Positions 43,101-52,817 are shown, counted from the first letter of the stretch. The stretch is DNA of 64,000 nt from Sphingobium boeckii (GCF_014199215.1 NZ_JACIJC010000003.1:434001-498000), one strand, 5' to 3'. Numbers and translations are program-made. The notes: a model not told the origin generated them from the sequence alone.

Positions 43101-43721
43101 TCAACTCACCCCATCATATTTCACCGAACACCCATAGCTCCGCGTCTCCTTGACCGAGACCGGTTTGCCCGCCTTCATCTCGCCCAGCGCCGCCAGCACA
43201 TGATTGCGCGCGTTGGGGATATCTTCCTTCTTGGATGAGGCCTTGTCGTCGATCCCTCCCTGATAGACGAGCACGCCCGCAGGATCGATGATCACCATCT
43301 GGGGAGTCGTCTTGGCGGCATAGCCGCGGCCGACCACGCCTTTGGAATCGAGCAGATAATGGCTCGCCTTGATGCCGTCCTTGGCCACCAGCGTCTTGGC
43401 GCTGGCAAAGCTCTGATAGCCCTGCTTGCCGGGCGCGGCGGAATTGATCGTGAGCCAGACCGCGCCCTGCGCCTGCGCCGCAGCCTGGGTCTTCTGCATA
43501 TTGCCGCTGTCATAGTGTTTGCGCACGAACGGGCATTCGGGGTTATGCCATTCCAGCACCACCGTCTTACCGCGGAATTTGCCCAGTTCCACCACCTTGC
43601 CATCCTGATCGTTCAGCCGGAAATTGCCAGCCTGCGCGCCGGTCTGCTGCTGCGCTGCGCCCGGCACCGCAAGGGCCGCCGCGCACACCGCCGCGCCGGT
43701 CATCCAGAAACGTCTTGTCAT
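43101..43721 (-). CDS. Exported redoxin (thioredoxin-fold) protein with single active cysteine
   Basis: A 206-residue protein with a signal peptide (MTRRFWMTGAAVCAAALAVPGAAQ) and an AhpC/TSA-like thioredoxin fold (NFRLNDQDGKVVELGKF). The active segment is NPECPFVRKHY, with one cysteine where thioredoxins have CxxC, which suits a peroxiredoxin-like peroxidatic cysteine. PQMVIIDPAGVLVYQGGIDD carries the cis-proline. A C-terminal cysteine (SYGCSVKY) could resolve it. It lies 25 bases after the DsbD-like gene in the same direction, so it may receive electrons from it in the periplasm. Confidence 0.85.
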   Translation of the reverse strand: MTRRFWMTGAAVCAAALAVPGAAQQQTGAQAGNFRLNDQDGKVVELGKFRGKTVVLEWHNPECPFVRKHYDSGNMQKTQAAAQAQGAVWLTINSAAPGKQGYQSFASAKTLVAKDGIKASHYLLDSKGVVGRGYAAKTTPQMVIIDPAGVLVYQGGIDDKASSKKEDIPNARNHVLAALGEMKAGKPVSVKETRSYGCSVKYDGVS

Positions 43722-43746
43722 CGCTTCCTCCTCTTCGCTGTGATCC

Positions 43747-45813
43747 TCAAACGGCGAGCGCCATCAACCGTTCCGCCGTCAACACCTGCGGCAGGATTTC
43801 GGGTGCCGCCCCCGACCTGTAATAAAGATAGAGTGGCACGCCCGAACGCCCGTGCGTTTCGATAAATCGCCCGATCTCCGCATCGCCATCGGTCCAGTCC
43901 CCCACCAGCACCGCGACCTGCTTGCCCTTGAACGCCGCGGCCACATCCTCACGCTCGATCGCCGTCTTTTCATTCACCTTGCAGGTCAGGCACCAGTCTG
44001 CCGTGAAATAGACGAACACCGGGCGACCCTCTGCCTGCAGCGCGGCCAGTCGCTGCGCGCTGAAAGCCTCCGCCGCCAGCATTCCGCCAGCCGTTTCCTG
44101 CGCCATCGCAGGGGTTCTCGGGATGGCGACGATGATTGCGGCGATCGCTGCCAGGGCCGGGATCAAGGCGATCCAGCCGCGTCCGCCCGCACTTTGCCGC
44201 CGCCCTAGCCACCACAAAGCAAAGCCCAGAAGCAACGCCGCCATCAGCCCGAGCGTCATGCCGTTCACGCCCGATTGCCGCCCCAATATCCACGCCAGGC
44301 CCAATGCGGTGAGAAACATCGGGATGGACAGGATCCGGCGGAAACTATCCATCCACGCGCCCGGCTTCGGCAGGCGACGGCGCAGCGCGGGGACGAAGCC
44401 CAGCAGCAGGAAGGGCAGCGCCAGGCCGAGCCCCAATCCGGCAAAGATCGTGATCGCTGCGGCGGTCGGCAGCACCAGCGCCGCCCCCAGCGCCGCGCCC
44501 ATGAACGGCCCCGTGCACGGCGTGGCGATGAACGCTGCCAGCGCCCCGGTCCAGAAAGCGCCGCTTGTGCCCTTATGCGCCGCCAAGCGGTTGCCGAAGG
44601 AGAGTGTTCCCAGCTCGAACAGGCCGGAAAGATTGAAGGCGATCGCGCTGGTGAGCAGCAACAGGATCAGGATCACGCGCGGATCCTGCAATTGAAACGC
44701 CCAGCCGACAGCAGACCCGCCCGCGCGCAGGGCCAGCAGCGCCACGCCCAGCGCGACGCATACCAGCACCACGCCCGCCGTATAAGCCAGCGCCTCGCGC
44801 CGCACCGTGCGTTCGTCGCCACCCGCCTTGGCCAGGCTGAGTGCCTTCAGGCTCAGGATCGGAAACACGCAGGGCATGATATTGAGCAGCAATCCGCCCA
44901 GCAGCGCCGCGCCAAACGAAAGGGCCAGCGTCACCGCCAGCCCATCCGACGATTGTGCGCCCGCTGTTTCCCCCAGGATCGTGCCGCCCGCCGGCACCGC
45001 GCCCGGCGTTGCGCTCAGCGAAAGCCCCATCCCTTCGCCCAGGGATATCACCCCTTCGACCGCCTTCAGTTCGCCCGCAGAGCCTTTCGCCTTGGTTTCC
45101 ACGGTCAGCAGATCGCCATTGCGGCGGACGATCTGGGGCGCAGCATAATCGATCGCGCCATCGGTCAGCGGAAAGAAAGTGACCTTGCCTACGGTCGCGC
45201 TTGCGGGGAGCGGAATGCCGAACCGGATCGTCCCGCCGCTCACCTGATAATGCGCGGCGCTGCCCAGCGGCTTGGCCAATGCCGCGCGCCAGCGATCGAA
45301 TTGCCCCTTGCGCATGGCGGTCACGGCACCGTTGCCCACGATGAGCGGGATCGAGAATGTCCCGCTTTCGGGCACGCAGACTTCGGCGGTGCACGCGAGC
45401 CAGTCCGCCTCCAGCGCGATGGTCAGCTTCGTCCCGGCCGCCAGCCCCGCGGGCAGCGTGATCGTGAACAGATGCGCATAATCGCCTTCATAGACATAAT
45501 TCATGAGGCCCGCGATCAGCAACGTGTGCGGCACCGGGAATTGCGCTTCGCCAGCGGTCGCACCGGCGGGCAACGTCCATTTGAACGTGGGTCCAAGCCC
45601 CGCATCGCCGGGATTGGCCCAATAGCCATGCCAGGTTTTCGCGGGTTTCATCGCCAGCGCGAGCGTCACCGTCTTGCCCGCCGCGGGCGTATCGCTTTCG
45701 GCGATCAGCGAGGCGGCGATATGGGTTGGTGGCGTCTGCGCCATGAGCGGCATGGCTGCCAGACACGCGACTATCATCAAAACGTAACGCAAAAACGGCA
45801 TCGGCATCTTCAT
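43747..45813 (-). CDS. DsbD/ScsB-like protein-disulphide reductase
   Basis: A 688-residue membrane protein that should carry electrons from cytoplasmic thioredoxin to periplasmic thiol proteins. The order is: signal peptide (residues 1-25), an N-terminal periplasmic domain with a cysteine pair (LACTAEVCVP), eight membrane helices containing the two DsbD-beta cysteines (NIMPCVFPILS and IATPCTGPFMG), and a C-terminal thioredoxin domain with ADWCLTCKVNE. The larger N-terminal domain fits the ScsB-like branch more than E. coli DsbD. The redoxin gene downstream is the likely partner. The start is at 45813, with an in-frame ATG at 45807. Confidence 0.92.
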   Translation of the reverse strand: MKMPMPFLRYVLMIVACLAAMPLMAQTPPTHIAASLIAESDTPAAGKTVTLALAMKPAKTWHGYWANPGDAGLGPTFKWTLPAGATAGEAQFPVPHTLLIAGLMNYVYEGDYAHLFTITLPAGLAAGTKLTIALEADWLACTAEVCVPESGTFSIPLIVGNGAVTAMRKGQFDRWRAALAKPLGSAAHYQVSGGTIRFGIPLPASATVGKVTFFPLTDGAIDYAAPQIVRRNGDLLTVETKAKGSAGELKAVEGVISLGEGMGLSLSATPGAVPAGGTILGETAGAQSSDGLAVTLALSFGAALLGGLLLNIMPCVFPILSLKALSLAKAGGDERTVRREALAYTAGVVLVCVALGVALLALRAGGSAVGWAFQLQDPRVILILLLLTSAIAFNLSGLFELGTLSFGNRLAAHKGTSGAFWTGALAAFIATPCTGPFMGAALGAALVLPTAAAITIFAGLGLGLALPFLLLGFVPALRRRLPKPGAWMDSFRRILSIPMFLTALGLAWILGRQSGVNGMTLGLMAALLLGFALWWLGRRQSAGGRGWIALIPALAAIAAIIVAIPRTPAMAQETAGGMLAAEAFSAQRLAALQAEGRPVFVYFTADWCLTCKVNEKTAIEREDVAAAFKGKQVAVLVGDWTDGDAEIGRFIETHGRSGVPLYLYYRSGAAPEILPQVLTAERLMALAV

Positions 45814-45874
45814 TCCGCTGGGGGAAGGCTATACTAGCCGCAACTGAGCCCCATGGCGACCAGGAGTTATCCGT

Positions 45875-47512
45875 TTGAAGATCATCACCCGCGCCGTCCT
45901 GCTTCCCGCCATGATCGCGCTCGCCCCGGTGGCATCCGCCAAGGAAGCGGATCGGCCGATGCTGATCGTCGCGATCTCGGTCGATCAGTTTTCGGCCAAC
46001 GTGTTTGCCGAATATCGCCAGCTTTATACGCAGGGGATGAAGCGGCTGACCACGGACGGCGTGGTCTTCCCATCGGGCTATCAAAGCCATGCCGCGACCG
46101 AAACCTGCCCCGGCCATTCCACGATCCTGACCGGATCGCGCCCTTCGCGCACCGGCATTGTTGCCAATAACTGGATCGATCTGAGCCTCACCCGTGCGGA
46201 CAAGACGATCTATTGCTCCGAAGACGCCAGCGTGCCGGGCAGTTCCTCGTCCGATTATGTCGTTTCCACCGCATTGCTCAAGGTGCCGACGCTGGGCGAC
46301 CGGATGAAGGCGATCAATCCCGCCAGCCGCGTGGTCTCCGTGGCGGGCAAGGATCGCGCGGCGGTGATGATGGGCGGGCACAACACCGACCAGATCTGGT
46401 ATTGGGGCGGCAAGGCCTATGTCACGCTGGCGAACCGCAATGCGCCGCCGCCCGCAGCCGTCACGCAAATCAACGCGCGCGTCACCGCGCTGATCGCCAA
46501 GCCGTCCAAGGCCGCCCTTCCCGCCCAATGCCGTAGCCGGTCCGTCGCCGTGCCGTTGGGCGGCGGCAAGCAGGTTGGGGTGCTCGCTGATCGCAAGGCG
46601 GAAGATTTCAGAGGCTTTCGCGCTGCGCTTGATTTCGACAATGCCACCACCGATCTCGCCCTCGGTCTTCTGAAAGAGATGAAGCTCGGCCAAGGCAGCG
46701 CGCCGGACGTGCTCTCCATCGGCCTCTCCGCCACGGATTATGTGGGGCACGCTTTTGGCACCGAGGGCGCGGAAATGTGCGCGCAAATGGCCGGTCTGGA
46801 CGCCAATATCGCGCGTATCCTGGCCGCGCTGGACGCCAGCGGCGTGCCTTATGCTGTGGCGCTGACGGCCGATCACGGCGGGCATGATCTGCCCGAACGT
46901 CATGACGAGCGTGGTTTCGCCGATGCGCAGCGGGTCGATCCCCGCCTCAATTCGGACGCAATCGGCAAGGGCGTTGCCGGCGAACTTGCCCTCAAGATCG
47001 AAGGTCCGTTGCTCTATTCGGATGGCCCGTTCGGAGACTGGTATGTCTCCCGCGCCGTCCCCGCCGAGATGAAGGCGCGCGTGATCGCCTTGGTGCAGGC
47101 CAAATTGCTTGCGCATCCTCAGATTGCCGCCGCGATCACCGCGGCCGAACTCTCACGGATGCCCAGTCCCCAGGCACCGGTGGAGGAATGGTCGCTGGCG
47201 GAGCGCGCGCGCGCGTCCTTCGATCCCAGCCGCTCCGGCGACATCATCGTGCTGCTGAAACCCAATGTGACGCCGATCGCGGATGGCACCAAGGGTTCGG
47301 TCGCCACGCATGGTTCACCCTGGATTTATGATCGCCGTGTGCCGATCCTCTTCTATCGCCCCGGCCATGTCGGGTTCGAACAGCCGCTGGGGATCGAGAC
47401 GGTGGACATCATGCCCACGCTTGCCGCGCTGATCGGCCTGAACGTCCCTGCCGAAGAGATCGATGGCCGCTGCCTCGATCTGGAAGCGGGCGCGGGGGAT
47501 AGCTGCAAATAG
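45875..47512 (+). CDS. PafA-type alkaline phosphatase
   Basis: A 545-residue exported enzyme of the alkaline phosphatase superfamily, resembling the phosphate-insensitive PafA group and the known Sphingomonas alkaline phosphatase. It has a signal peptide (LKIITRAVLLPAMIALAPVASA), metal ligand D37 in AISVDQFS, nucleophile T77 in AATETCPGHST, and the KDR pair after VVSVAG that gives monoesterase specificity in PafA. LTADHGGHDLPERH supplies later zinc ligands. The start is a TTG, supported by GGAG eight bases upstream. It should release phosphate from monoesters in the periplasm. It diverges from the DsbD-like gene. Confidence 0.9.
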   Translation: MKIITRAVLLPAMIALAPVASAKEADRPMLIVAISVDQFSANVFAEYRQLYTQGMKRLTTDGVVFPSGYQSHAATETCPGHSTILTGSRPSRTGIVANNWIDLSLTRADKTIYCSEDASVPGSSSSDYVVSTALLKVPTLGDRMKAINPASRVVSVAGKDRAAVMMGGHNTDQIWYWGGKAYVTLANRNAPPPAAVTQINARVTALIAKPSKAALPAQCRSRSVAVPLGGGKQVGVLADRKAEDFRGFRAALDFDNATTDLALGLLKEMKLGQGSAPDVLSIGLSATDYVGHAFGTEGAEMCAQMAGLDANIARILAALDASGVPYAVALTADHGGHDLPERHDERGFADAQRVDPRLNSDAIGKGVAGELALKIEGPLLYSDGPFGDWYVSRAVPAEMKARVIALVQAKLLAHPQIAAAITAAELSRMPSPQAPVEEWSLAERARASFDPSRSGDIIVLLKPNVTPIADGTKGSVATHGSPWIYDRRVPILFYRPGHVGFEQPLGIETVDIMPTLAALIGLNVPAEEIDGRCLDLEAGAGDSCK

Positions 47513-47517
47513 CAAAC

Positions 47518-47601
47518 CCGTTCAGGCTGAGCTTGTCGAAGCCTTTCTTCTTCCACGTCGAAAGAGGGAGGAAGACCCTTCGACAAGCTCAGCGCGAACG
47601 G
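47518..47601. repeat. Family B palindromic repeat, copy B2
   Basis: CCGTTCAGGCTGAGCTTGTCG and CGACAAGCTCAGCGCGAACGG form long arms around a TTCTTC/GAGGAAG centre. It starts five bases after the phosphatase stop and ends 14 bases before the convergent gene's stop. Confidence 0.9.
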
Positions 47602-47615
47602 CCTTGGAACAAAAA

Positions 47616-48551
47616 TTACCGCGTCTCGAACGCCTTCAATCCCTTGCCTAGCACATTGTCCGCCAGCGTTAGCGAGTCATGGCTCCAGTCCGCCACGAAG
47701 CTCGTTCGCCGATCCAGGCCGGATGCGAGGGAGGCCGTGTTGCCGCGGATCGCCAGCCCCGCGGAACTATGCTCGATCTCTTCGGCGCCGACCGCAATGA
47801 AGGCGCTGTAATTTTCCTTGTCCTTGCCCTGCACGAACACATTGCCGGAAATCTCGCCCGTCGCCCCGGCGGGCAGATCGATCATGTAATTCGTCGCCCG
47901 CCCCGCGCTATCGTCGAAACTCGAATCCGTCACAGCGATCCGCGCCGCCCGGCTCTTTACATAATGGCCGCCTGTGCCGCGCTCGAACCGGCAATTGCGC
48001 ACAGCCAGCGCGCCATAGGTGCCGACATAGATGCTGTGCGCGCAGGATCCGCCTTCGGGGCACAGGCCAAGCCCGGCGAAGGTGGAAAACTCCACTGTGA
48101 TGCGTCCCGCCGGATTGCTGGCGGTCAATATGCCTTGCTGCGAATTGAGGAACATGGATTGGCGCACGGTCAGATCGCCGCGCTCGAGCCGGATCCCCGC
48201 GCCATTGTCATCCGCCACGCGGATGTTGCGAAAGACCACGCCTTCCACCGTGGCTGCGCGCCCGCCCAGCACCAGTGCCGCCTTGCCCTCGCACGCGACG
48301 CCATCGAAGATCGCGCTGCCCGGCATCACCGCCTGATAGCGGATGTCGCCTGCATCCTGCACCGCACATTGCCGGTATGTCCCGGCGGCGATCAATATGG
48401 TCGCGCTGCCCTCCCCGATCGCCGCCACCGCATCGGAGAGCCGTTGAAACCCCTGCCCGGTCTGCTGGATCGTGAAGGGCGCGGCGGGGTTTTCCGCGAA
48501 TAGCGGGCTGGCGAGGAGGGCAATGCCGATCATGGCCAAGGGGATGCGCAT
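47616..48551 (-). CDS. Exported right-handed beta-helix protein
   Basis: A 311-residue protein with a signal peptide (MRIPLAMIGIALLASPLFAE) and a parallel beta-helix domain. Repeated rungs such as VEGVVFRNIRVADDNGAGIRL, DLTVRQSMFLNSQQGI and ALAVRNCRFERGT show the N/x-hydrophobic ladder of pectate-lyase-like folds. The start resembles DUF1565-like carbohydrate-binding or lyase proteins (RLSDAVAAIGEGSATILIAAGTYRQ). It probably acts on or binds a polysaccharide outside the cell; no catalytic residues can be assigned. Confidence 0.85.
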   Translation of the reverse strand: MRIPLAMIGIALLASPLFAENPAAPFTIQQTGQGFQRLSDAVAAIGEGSATILIAAGTYRQCAVQDAGDIRYQAVMPGSAIFDGVACEGKAALVLGGRAATVEGVVFRNIRVADDNGAGIRLERGDLTVRQSMFLNSQQGILTASNPAGRITVEFSTFAGLGLCPEGGSCAHSIYVGTYGALAVRNCRFERGTGGHYVKSRAARIAVTDSSFDDSAGRATNYMIDLPAGATGEISGNVFVQGKDKENYSAFIAVGAEEIEHSSAGLAIRGNTASLASGLDRRTSFVADWSHDSLTLADNVLGKGLKAFETR

Positions 48552-48655
48552 GGTTAACGGTCCTTCGAATTTCGCCTTGCTTGATCCTCCTGTTCGCGGG
48601 AGTCGATTGGAATTGAAGGTTAACCGGGCGCGGTAACCCTCTTTTGATGGTTAAC
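48552..48655. promoter_or_regulatory. Repeated GGTTAAC motifs between divergent genes
   Basis: GGTTAAC occurs at the start codon of the beta-helix gene (about 48552), and GGTTAACC at 48618-48625 and 48649-48656, with GGTAACC between. TTAACC is the half-site of CtrA. The arrangement may be an operator region, but the spacing does not match a full CtrA box. Confidence 0.4.
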
Positions 48656-48790
48656 CGCGGAACCTTTGCCGTCTGCGGATATGTGCTGGATACCGAGGAT
48701 ATCTGGTTCAGCGACACCGGCAGGCGCACGCCTTATGCCGCGCTTACGGGGCAAGCCAAAGCGCGCGCCGACCGGCTCGTCACCGAATAG
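48647..48790 (+). CDS. Possible small protein of 47 residues
   Basis: An ATG frame reads MVNRGTFAVCGYVLDTEDIW and ends with KARADRLVTE. Codon third positions are mostly G or C as in real genes of this window. There is no good ribosome-binding site, and TTG at 48644 is an alternative start. No family is recognised. It is flanked by the TTAACC-rich region and repeat A5. The 373-base stretch 48552-48924 holds nothing else coding. Confidence 0.4.
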   Translation: MVNRGTFAVCGYVLDTEDIWFSDTGRRTPYAALTGQAKARADRLVTE

Positions 48791-48835
48791 GGCCGGCAAC
48801 GCTGGCCAAGGGCGCTCGGCCAGCAAACCCTTGAA

Positions 48836-48908
48836 CCGTTTGTCCCGAGCGTAGTCGAGGGACGTGGCAACAGTTCCCACGTCCCTCGACTACGCTCGGG
48901 ACAAACGG
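48836..48908. repeat. Family A palindromic repeat, copy A5
   Basis: CCGTTTGTCCCGAGCGTAGT and ACTACGCTCGGGACAAACGG are exact complements. It ends 16 bases after (downstream of) the end of metH2 and probably marks the end of the methionine operon transcript. Confidence 0.92.
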
Positions 48909-48924
48909 GCGTTCTCGGGCAAAC

Positions 48925-51534
48925 TCAATCCAGATTCGGCCGCAGCCAGCGTTCCGCCTGCGCCATTTCCACCCCGCGCCGCGCCGCATAATCCTCAAGC
49001 TGATCCCGCCCGATCCGGGCCACGCCGAAATAGGCGCTGTCGGGATGCGCAAAGTAAAATCCCGATACCGCCGCGGTGGGCAGCATGGCGAAGCTGTCGG
49101 TCAGCGTGATGCCGGCCGGATCATCGACTTGGGTCCGGCCCAGCATGTCGAACAGCATCGTCTTGGGGCTGTGATCGGGGCAGGCGGGATAGCCCGGCGC
49201 GGGCCGGATGCCGCGATACTGCTCCTTGATCAGCGCCTCATTGGTCAATTGCTCGCCCTCGGCATAGCCCCAGAGCGTGGTGCGCACATATTGGTGCAGC
49301 CGCTCGGCAAAGGCTTCAGCCAGACGGTCCGCCAGCGCCTTGAGCAAAATATCGGAATAATCGTCATTGTCCGCCTTGAACCGCTCCAGATGCGGCTCGA
49401 TCCCGTGCCCTGCAGTCACCGCGAACCCGCCGATCCAGTCGCCATCCGGGGAGATGAAATCGGCCAGCCCCATATTGGCGCGGCCCTCGCGCTTCTTGAT
49501 CTGCTGACGGAGGAAGGGGATTCTGAGATCCCCCTGATCCGGGTGGGAGATGATCACATCATCGCCATCGCGGCGGCATGGCCACAGCCCCGCAACACCC
49601 TTGGCGGTCAGCCATTTTTCCGCGATGATCTGGTCGAGCATCTTCTGCGCATCGGCGAACAGGCTGGTGGCGCTTTCGCCCACCACCTTGTCCGTGAGGA
49701 TCGCGGGATAATTGCCCGCCAATTCCCAGGCGCGGAAAAAGGGCGTCCAATCGATCGTTTCGCGCAGATCCGCCAGATCCCAATCGTCGAATGTATGCAG
49801 TCCCGGATGTTTTGGTGCCGGCACAGGTACGGAGAAATCGGCCTTGAAACCGTTCGCACGCGCCTCTTCCAGCGTGGCGAGTTCATTCTGCCCCTTGCCC
49901 TCGCGTGCGATCCGCACCGCTTCATAATCCGCCGCGGTTTTTTCCACGAACGGATCGCGCTGCGTATCGCTCACCAGCGTGGAGGCGACGCCGACCGCGC
50001 GGCTGGCGTCGAGCACATAGATCACCGGGCCGTCATAGGCCGGCGCGATGCGCAATGCGGTGTGCACCTTGGACGTGGTCGCGCCGCCGATCAGCAGCGG
50101 CATCGTCATCTCCGCGCGCTTCATCTCCTCCGCCACGGTCACCATCTCGTCGAGCGAGGGGGTGATCAGGCCGGAAAGGCCGATCATGTCCGCATCATTA
50201 TCCTGCGCGGCTTTCAGGATCGTGGTCCAGGGCACCATCACGCCCAGATCGATCACCTCGAACCCGTTGCACTGGAGCACGACGCCGACGATGTTCTTGC
50301 CGATATCGTGCACATCGCCCTTCACCGTGGCCATCACGATCCGGCCCTTGGCGCGCGCGCCCTCTTCCTTCGCCGCCTCGATATAGGGCAGCAGATGGGC
50401 CACCGCCTTTTTCATCACGCGCGCGGATTTCACGACCTGCGGGAGGAACATCTTGCCCGATCCGAACAGATCGCCAACCACGTTCATGCCATCCATCAAC
50501 GGCCCTTCGATCACTTCGATCGGTCGTGGGAAGAGCAGGCGGCATTCCTCCGTATCCTCCACCACATGCGCGTCGATGCCCTTCACCAGCGCATATTCGA
50601 GCCGCTTGGCAACATCCAGGCTGCGCCATTCTGCCGCCGCCTTTTCCGCCACCACGTCGGTGCCGCGATAGCGTTCCGCCAGCGTGATCAGCCGGTCCGT
50701 CGAATCCTCGCGTCGATCCCAGATGACGTCCTCGCACGCCTCGCGCAGTTCCGGATCGATCGCGTCATAGACATCCAACTGCCCGGCATTGACGATCCCC
50801 ATGTCCATCCCCGCCTGGATGGCGTGGAACAGGAAGACCGAGTGCATCGCGCGACGCACCGGCTCATTGCCGCGAAAGCTGAACGACAAATTCGATACGC
50901 CGCCCGAGATATGGACATGCGGGCAGCGGGCGCGAATCTCGCGGCAAGCCTCGATGAAATCGATCGCATAGCGGCGATGCTCGTCAATCCCGGTGGCCAC
51001 CGCGAAGATATTGGGATCGAAGATGATATCCTCGGGCGGGAAGCCAATGCCGGTGAGCAGCTTATAGGCGCGCTCGCAAATCTCGACCTTGCGATCCTTC
51101 GTATCCGCCTGCCCCACTTCGTCGAACGCCATCACGACCACGGCCGCGCCGTAGCTCATCACGAGCCGCGCATATTTCAGGAATTCGGCCTCGCCTTCCT
51201 TCATGCTGATCGAATTGACGATCGGCTTGCCGGAGACGCATTTCAGCCCCGCCTCGATCACGCTCCATTTGGACGAATCGATCATCAGCGGCACGCGCGC
51301 GATATCGGGCTCAGCCGCGATCAGCTTGAGGAAGGTCGTCATCGCATGATGCGCGTCGAGCAGACCCTCATCCATGTTCACGTCGACGATCTGCGCGCCA
51401 TTTTCCACCTGCTGCCGCGCGACTTCCACCGCCTTGGTGTAGTCGCCCGCCATGATGAGCTTCTTGAACGCGGCGGAGCCGGTGACGTTGGTGCGTTCGC
51501 CGATATTGACGAAGGTGGCGGAGGCTTGGGTCAT
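48925..51534 (-). CDS. metH: Cobalamin-dependent methionine synthase, folate/B12/activation part
   Basis: The 869-residue protein covers the three C-terminal modules of MetH. The pterin-binding domain ([20 protein letters not shown] onward) accepts methyltetrahydrofolate. The cobalamin domain has the DxHxxG motif in [16 protein letters not shown] and the later GGATTSK region. The activation domain ([21 protein letters not shown] and [13 protein letters not shown]) binds SAM. The homocysteine-binding module is encoded separately by the gene just upstream, so the two proteins must act together to make methionine. ATG at 51534 lies 21 bases from repeat B3. Split metH genes are known in alphaproteobacteria. 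Confidence 0.95.
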   Translation of the reverse strand: MTQASATFVNIGERTNVTGSAAFKKLIMAGDYTKAVEVARQQVENGAQIVDVNMDEGLLDAHHAMTTFLKLIAAEPDIARVPLMIDSSKWSVIEAGLKCVSGKPIVNSISMKEGEAEFLKYARLVMSYGAAVVVMAFDEVGQADTKDRKVEICERAYKLLTGIGFPPEDIIFDPNIFAVATGIDEHRRYAIDFIEACREIRARCPHVHISGGVSNLSFSFRGNEPVRRAMHSVFLFHAIQAGMDMGIVNAGQLDVYDAIDPELREACEDVIWDRREDSTDRLITLAERYRGTDVVAEKAAAEWRSLDVAKRLEYALVKGIDAHVVEDTEECRLLFPRPIEVIEGPLMDGMNVVGDLFGSGKMFLPQVVKSARVMKKAVAHLLPYIEAAKEEGARAKGRIVMATVKGDVHDIGKNIVGVVLQCNGFEVIDLGVMVPWTTILKAAQDNDADMIGLSGLITPSLDEMVTVAEEMKRAEMTMPLLIGGATTSKVHTALRIAPAYDGPVIYVLDASRAVGVASTLVSDTQRDPFVEKTAADYEAVRIAREGKGQNELATLEEARANGFKADFSVPVPAPKHPGLHTFDDWDLADLRETIDWTPFFRAWELAGNYPAILTDKVVGESATSLFADAQKMLDQIIAEKWLTAKGVAGLWPCRRDGDDVIISHPDQGDLRIPFLRQQIKKREGRANMGLADFISPDGDWIGGFAVTAGHGIEPHLERFKADNDDYSDILLKALADRLAEAFAERLHQYVRTTLWGYAEGEQLTNEALIKEQYRGIRPAPGYPACPDHSPKTMLFDMLGRTQVDDPAGITLTDSFAMLPTAAVSGFYFAHPDSAYFGVARIGRDQLEDYAARRGVEMAQAERWLRPNLD

Positions 51535-51555
51535 TGAAACATTCGATCTTTCTTT

Positions 51556-51639
51556 CCGTTCGGGCTGAGCCTGTCGAAGCCCTTTCCTTCTTCCCGATCC
51601 AAAAGAAGGAAGAGGCTTCGACAGGCTCAGCCCGAACGG
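51556..51639. repeat. Family B palindromic repeat B3, between the metH halves
   Basis: CCGTTCGGGCTGAGCCTGTC and GACAGGCTCAGCCCGAACGG flank a TTCCTTCTTC/GAAGAAGGAA centre that also pairs. It occupies the gap between the two metH genes of one operon. Confidence 0.92.
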
Positions 51640-51661
51640 CGTTTTAATTCCTGCTCTAAAT

Positions 51662-52720
51662 TCAGGCCGCCAATATCATCGGATCGAGCCCGGCCAGCAC
51701 CGTGCGCGTCGGCACCGTCACCGGCACGCGCGGGGCGTGGCCATGGGTGACCAGCGCCATCTGGTGAATATGCGCCGGTGTGGTGCCGCAACAGCCACCG
51801 ACCACGTTGATCAGCCGGGTTTCTGCCCAATCCCTGATAAAGCCGCCGGTCGTCTCGGGCTGCTCGTCATATTGGCCCAGATCATTGGGCAGGCCGGCAT
51901 TGGGATAGACCATCACCAGCGTATCGGCGATCTGGGACAGGACGGACACATGCGGGCGCAGTTCCGGCGCGCCGAACGAGCAGTTCAGCCCCACGGTGAT
52001 CGGCCGCGCATGACGCACCGAGGCCCAGAAGCTCTCGATCGTATGGCCGGACAGATTGCGGCCGGACATGTCGGTGATCGTAAAGCTCAGCATCAGCGGG
52101 ATTTCGATCCCGCGCGCTTCGCTCACTTCCGCCGCCGCCTTGATCCCCGCCTTGCAATTGAGCGTATCGAAGATCGTCTCGATCAGGATGAAATCCACGC
52201 CGCCGTCCAGCAGCGCCTCCATCTGCTCGCGATAGACATCCTTCAATTCGTCATATTCGATCGCGCGATAGCCGGGATCGTTGACGTCGGGGGACAGCGA
52301 CAGCGTCTTGTTCGTCGGCCCGATCGCACCCGCCACAAAGCGGGGGCGGCCATCCGCGGCTTCCGCGGCCCGCGCGGCATCGCGCGCGATCTGCGCGGCG
52401 GCCAGATTGAGATCGCGCACCAGATGCTCCGCGCCATAATCCGCCTGGCTGATCCGGTTGGCGTTGAAGGTGTTGGTGGACACCATATCCGCGCCCGCCG
52501 CCAGATAGGCTTCGGTAATCTCTGCGATCACATGCGGACGGCTGAGCACCAGAAGATCGTTATTGCCCTTCTGATCGAAGCCAAGATCGAAGGCACCGCG
52601 ATATTCCGCCTCGCCCAGCCGATAGGTCTGGATCATCGTGCCGGCCGCGCCATCGAAAATCAGGATTCGCTTGGCCGCTTCCGCGCGAAAGCGGGCTGCG
52701 GATTCTGAAGGGGTGAGCAT
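51662..52720 (-). CDS. metH: Methionine synthase, homocysteine-binding part
   Basis: A 352-residue homocysteine S-methyltransferase domain. It starts [18 protein letters not shown], followed by [19 protein letters not shown], the typical MetH N-terminus. The zinc-binding cysteines are in GLNCSFGA and [12 protein letters not shown]. It should bind and activate homocysteine for methyl transfer from the cobalamin protein encoded next. The frame extends upstream to 52879 but passes through repeat A6 there, so the ATG at 52720 is the start. A GGGGA at the edge of the repeat, nine bases before the ATG, could be the ribosome-binding site. Confidence 0.94.
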   Translation of the reverse strand: MLTPSESAARFRAEAAKRILIFDGAAGTMIQTYRLGEAEYRGAFDLGFDQKGNNDLLVLSRPHVIAEITEAYLAAGADMVSTNTFNANRISQADYGAEHLVRDLNLAAAQIARDAARAAEAADGRPRFVAGAIGPTNKTLSLSPDVNDPGYRAIEYDELKDVYREQMEALLDGGVDFILIETIFDTLNCKAGIKAAAEVSEARGIEIPLMLSFTITDMSGRNLSGHTIESFWASVRHARPITVGLNCSFGAPELRPHVSVLSQIADTLVMVYPNAGLPNDLGQYDEQPETTGGFIRDWAETRLINVVGGCCGTTPAHIHQMALVTHGHAPRVPVTVPTRTVLAGLDPMILAA

Positions 52721-52730
52721 TACAAATATC

Positions 52731-52804
52731 CCCGTTTGTCCCGAGCGAAGTCGAGGGACGTGGTGAAGCGACAAACGTCCCTCGACTTCGCTCGGGACAA
52801 ACGG
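52731..52804. repeat. Family A palindromic repeat A6, between metF and metH
   Basis: CCCGTTTGTCCCGAGCGAAG and CTTCGCTCGGGACAAACGG are near-exact complements. It ends only ten bases before the metH1 start codon, so a strong hairpin would stand next to the initiation region in the mRNA. Confidence 0.92.
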
Positions 52805-52817
52805 TTCAGGGGGCCGC

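Noticed and set aside
44275..45837. Plus-strand frame of 520 codons opposite the DsbD-like gene
   Set aside because: Arg/Gln/His-rich antisense translation with no hydrophobic pattern or domain.
49045..51537. Plus-strand frame of 830 codons opposite metH
   Set aside because: Antisense shadow of metH2 in high-GC DNA; no recognisable motifs, while the minus strand has all MetH motifs.
7292..52804. CRISPR array
   Set aside because: The repeated sequences are palindromes tens of kilobases apart, not short direct repeats with regular spacers, and no cas gene is present.
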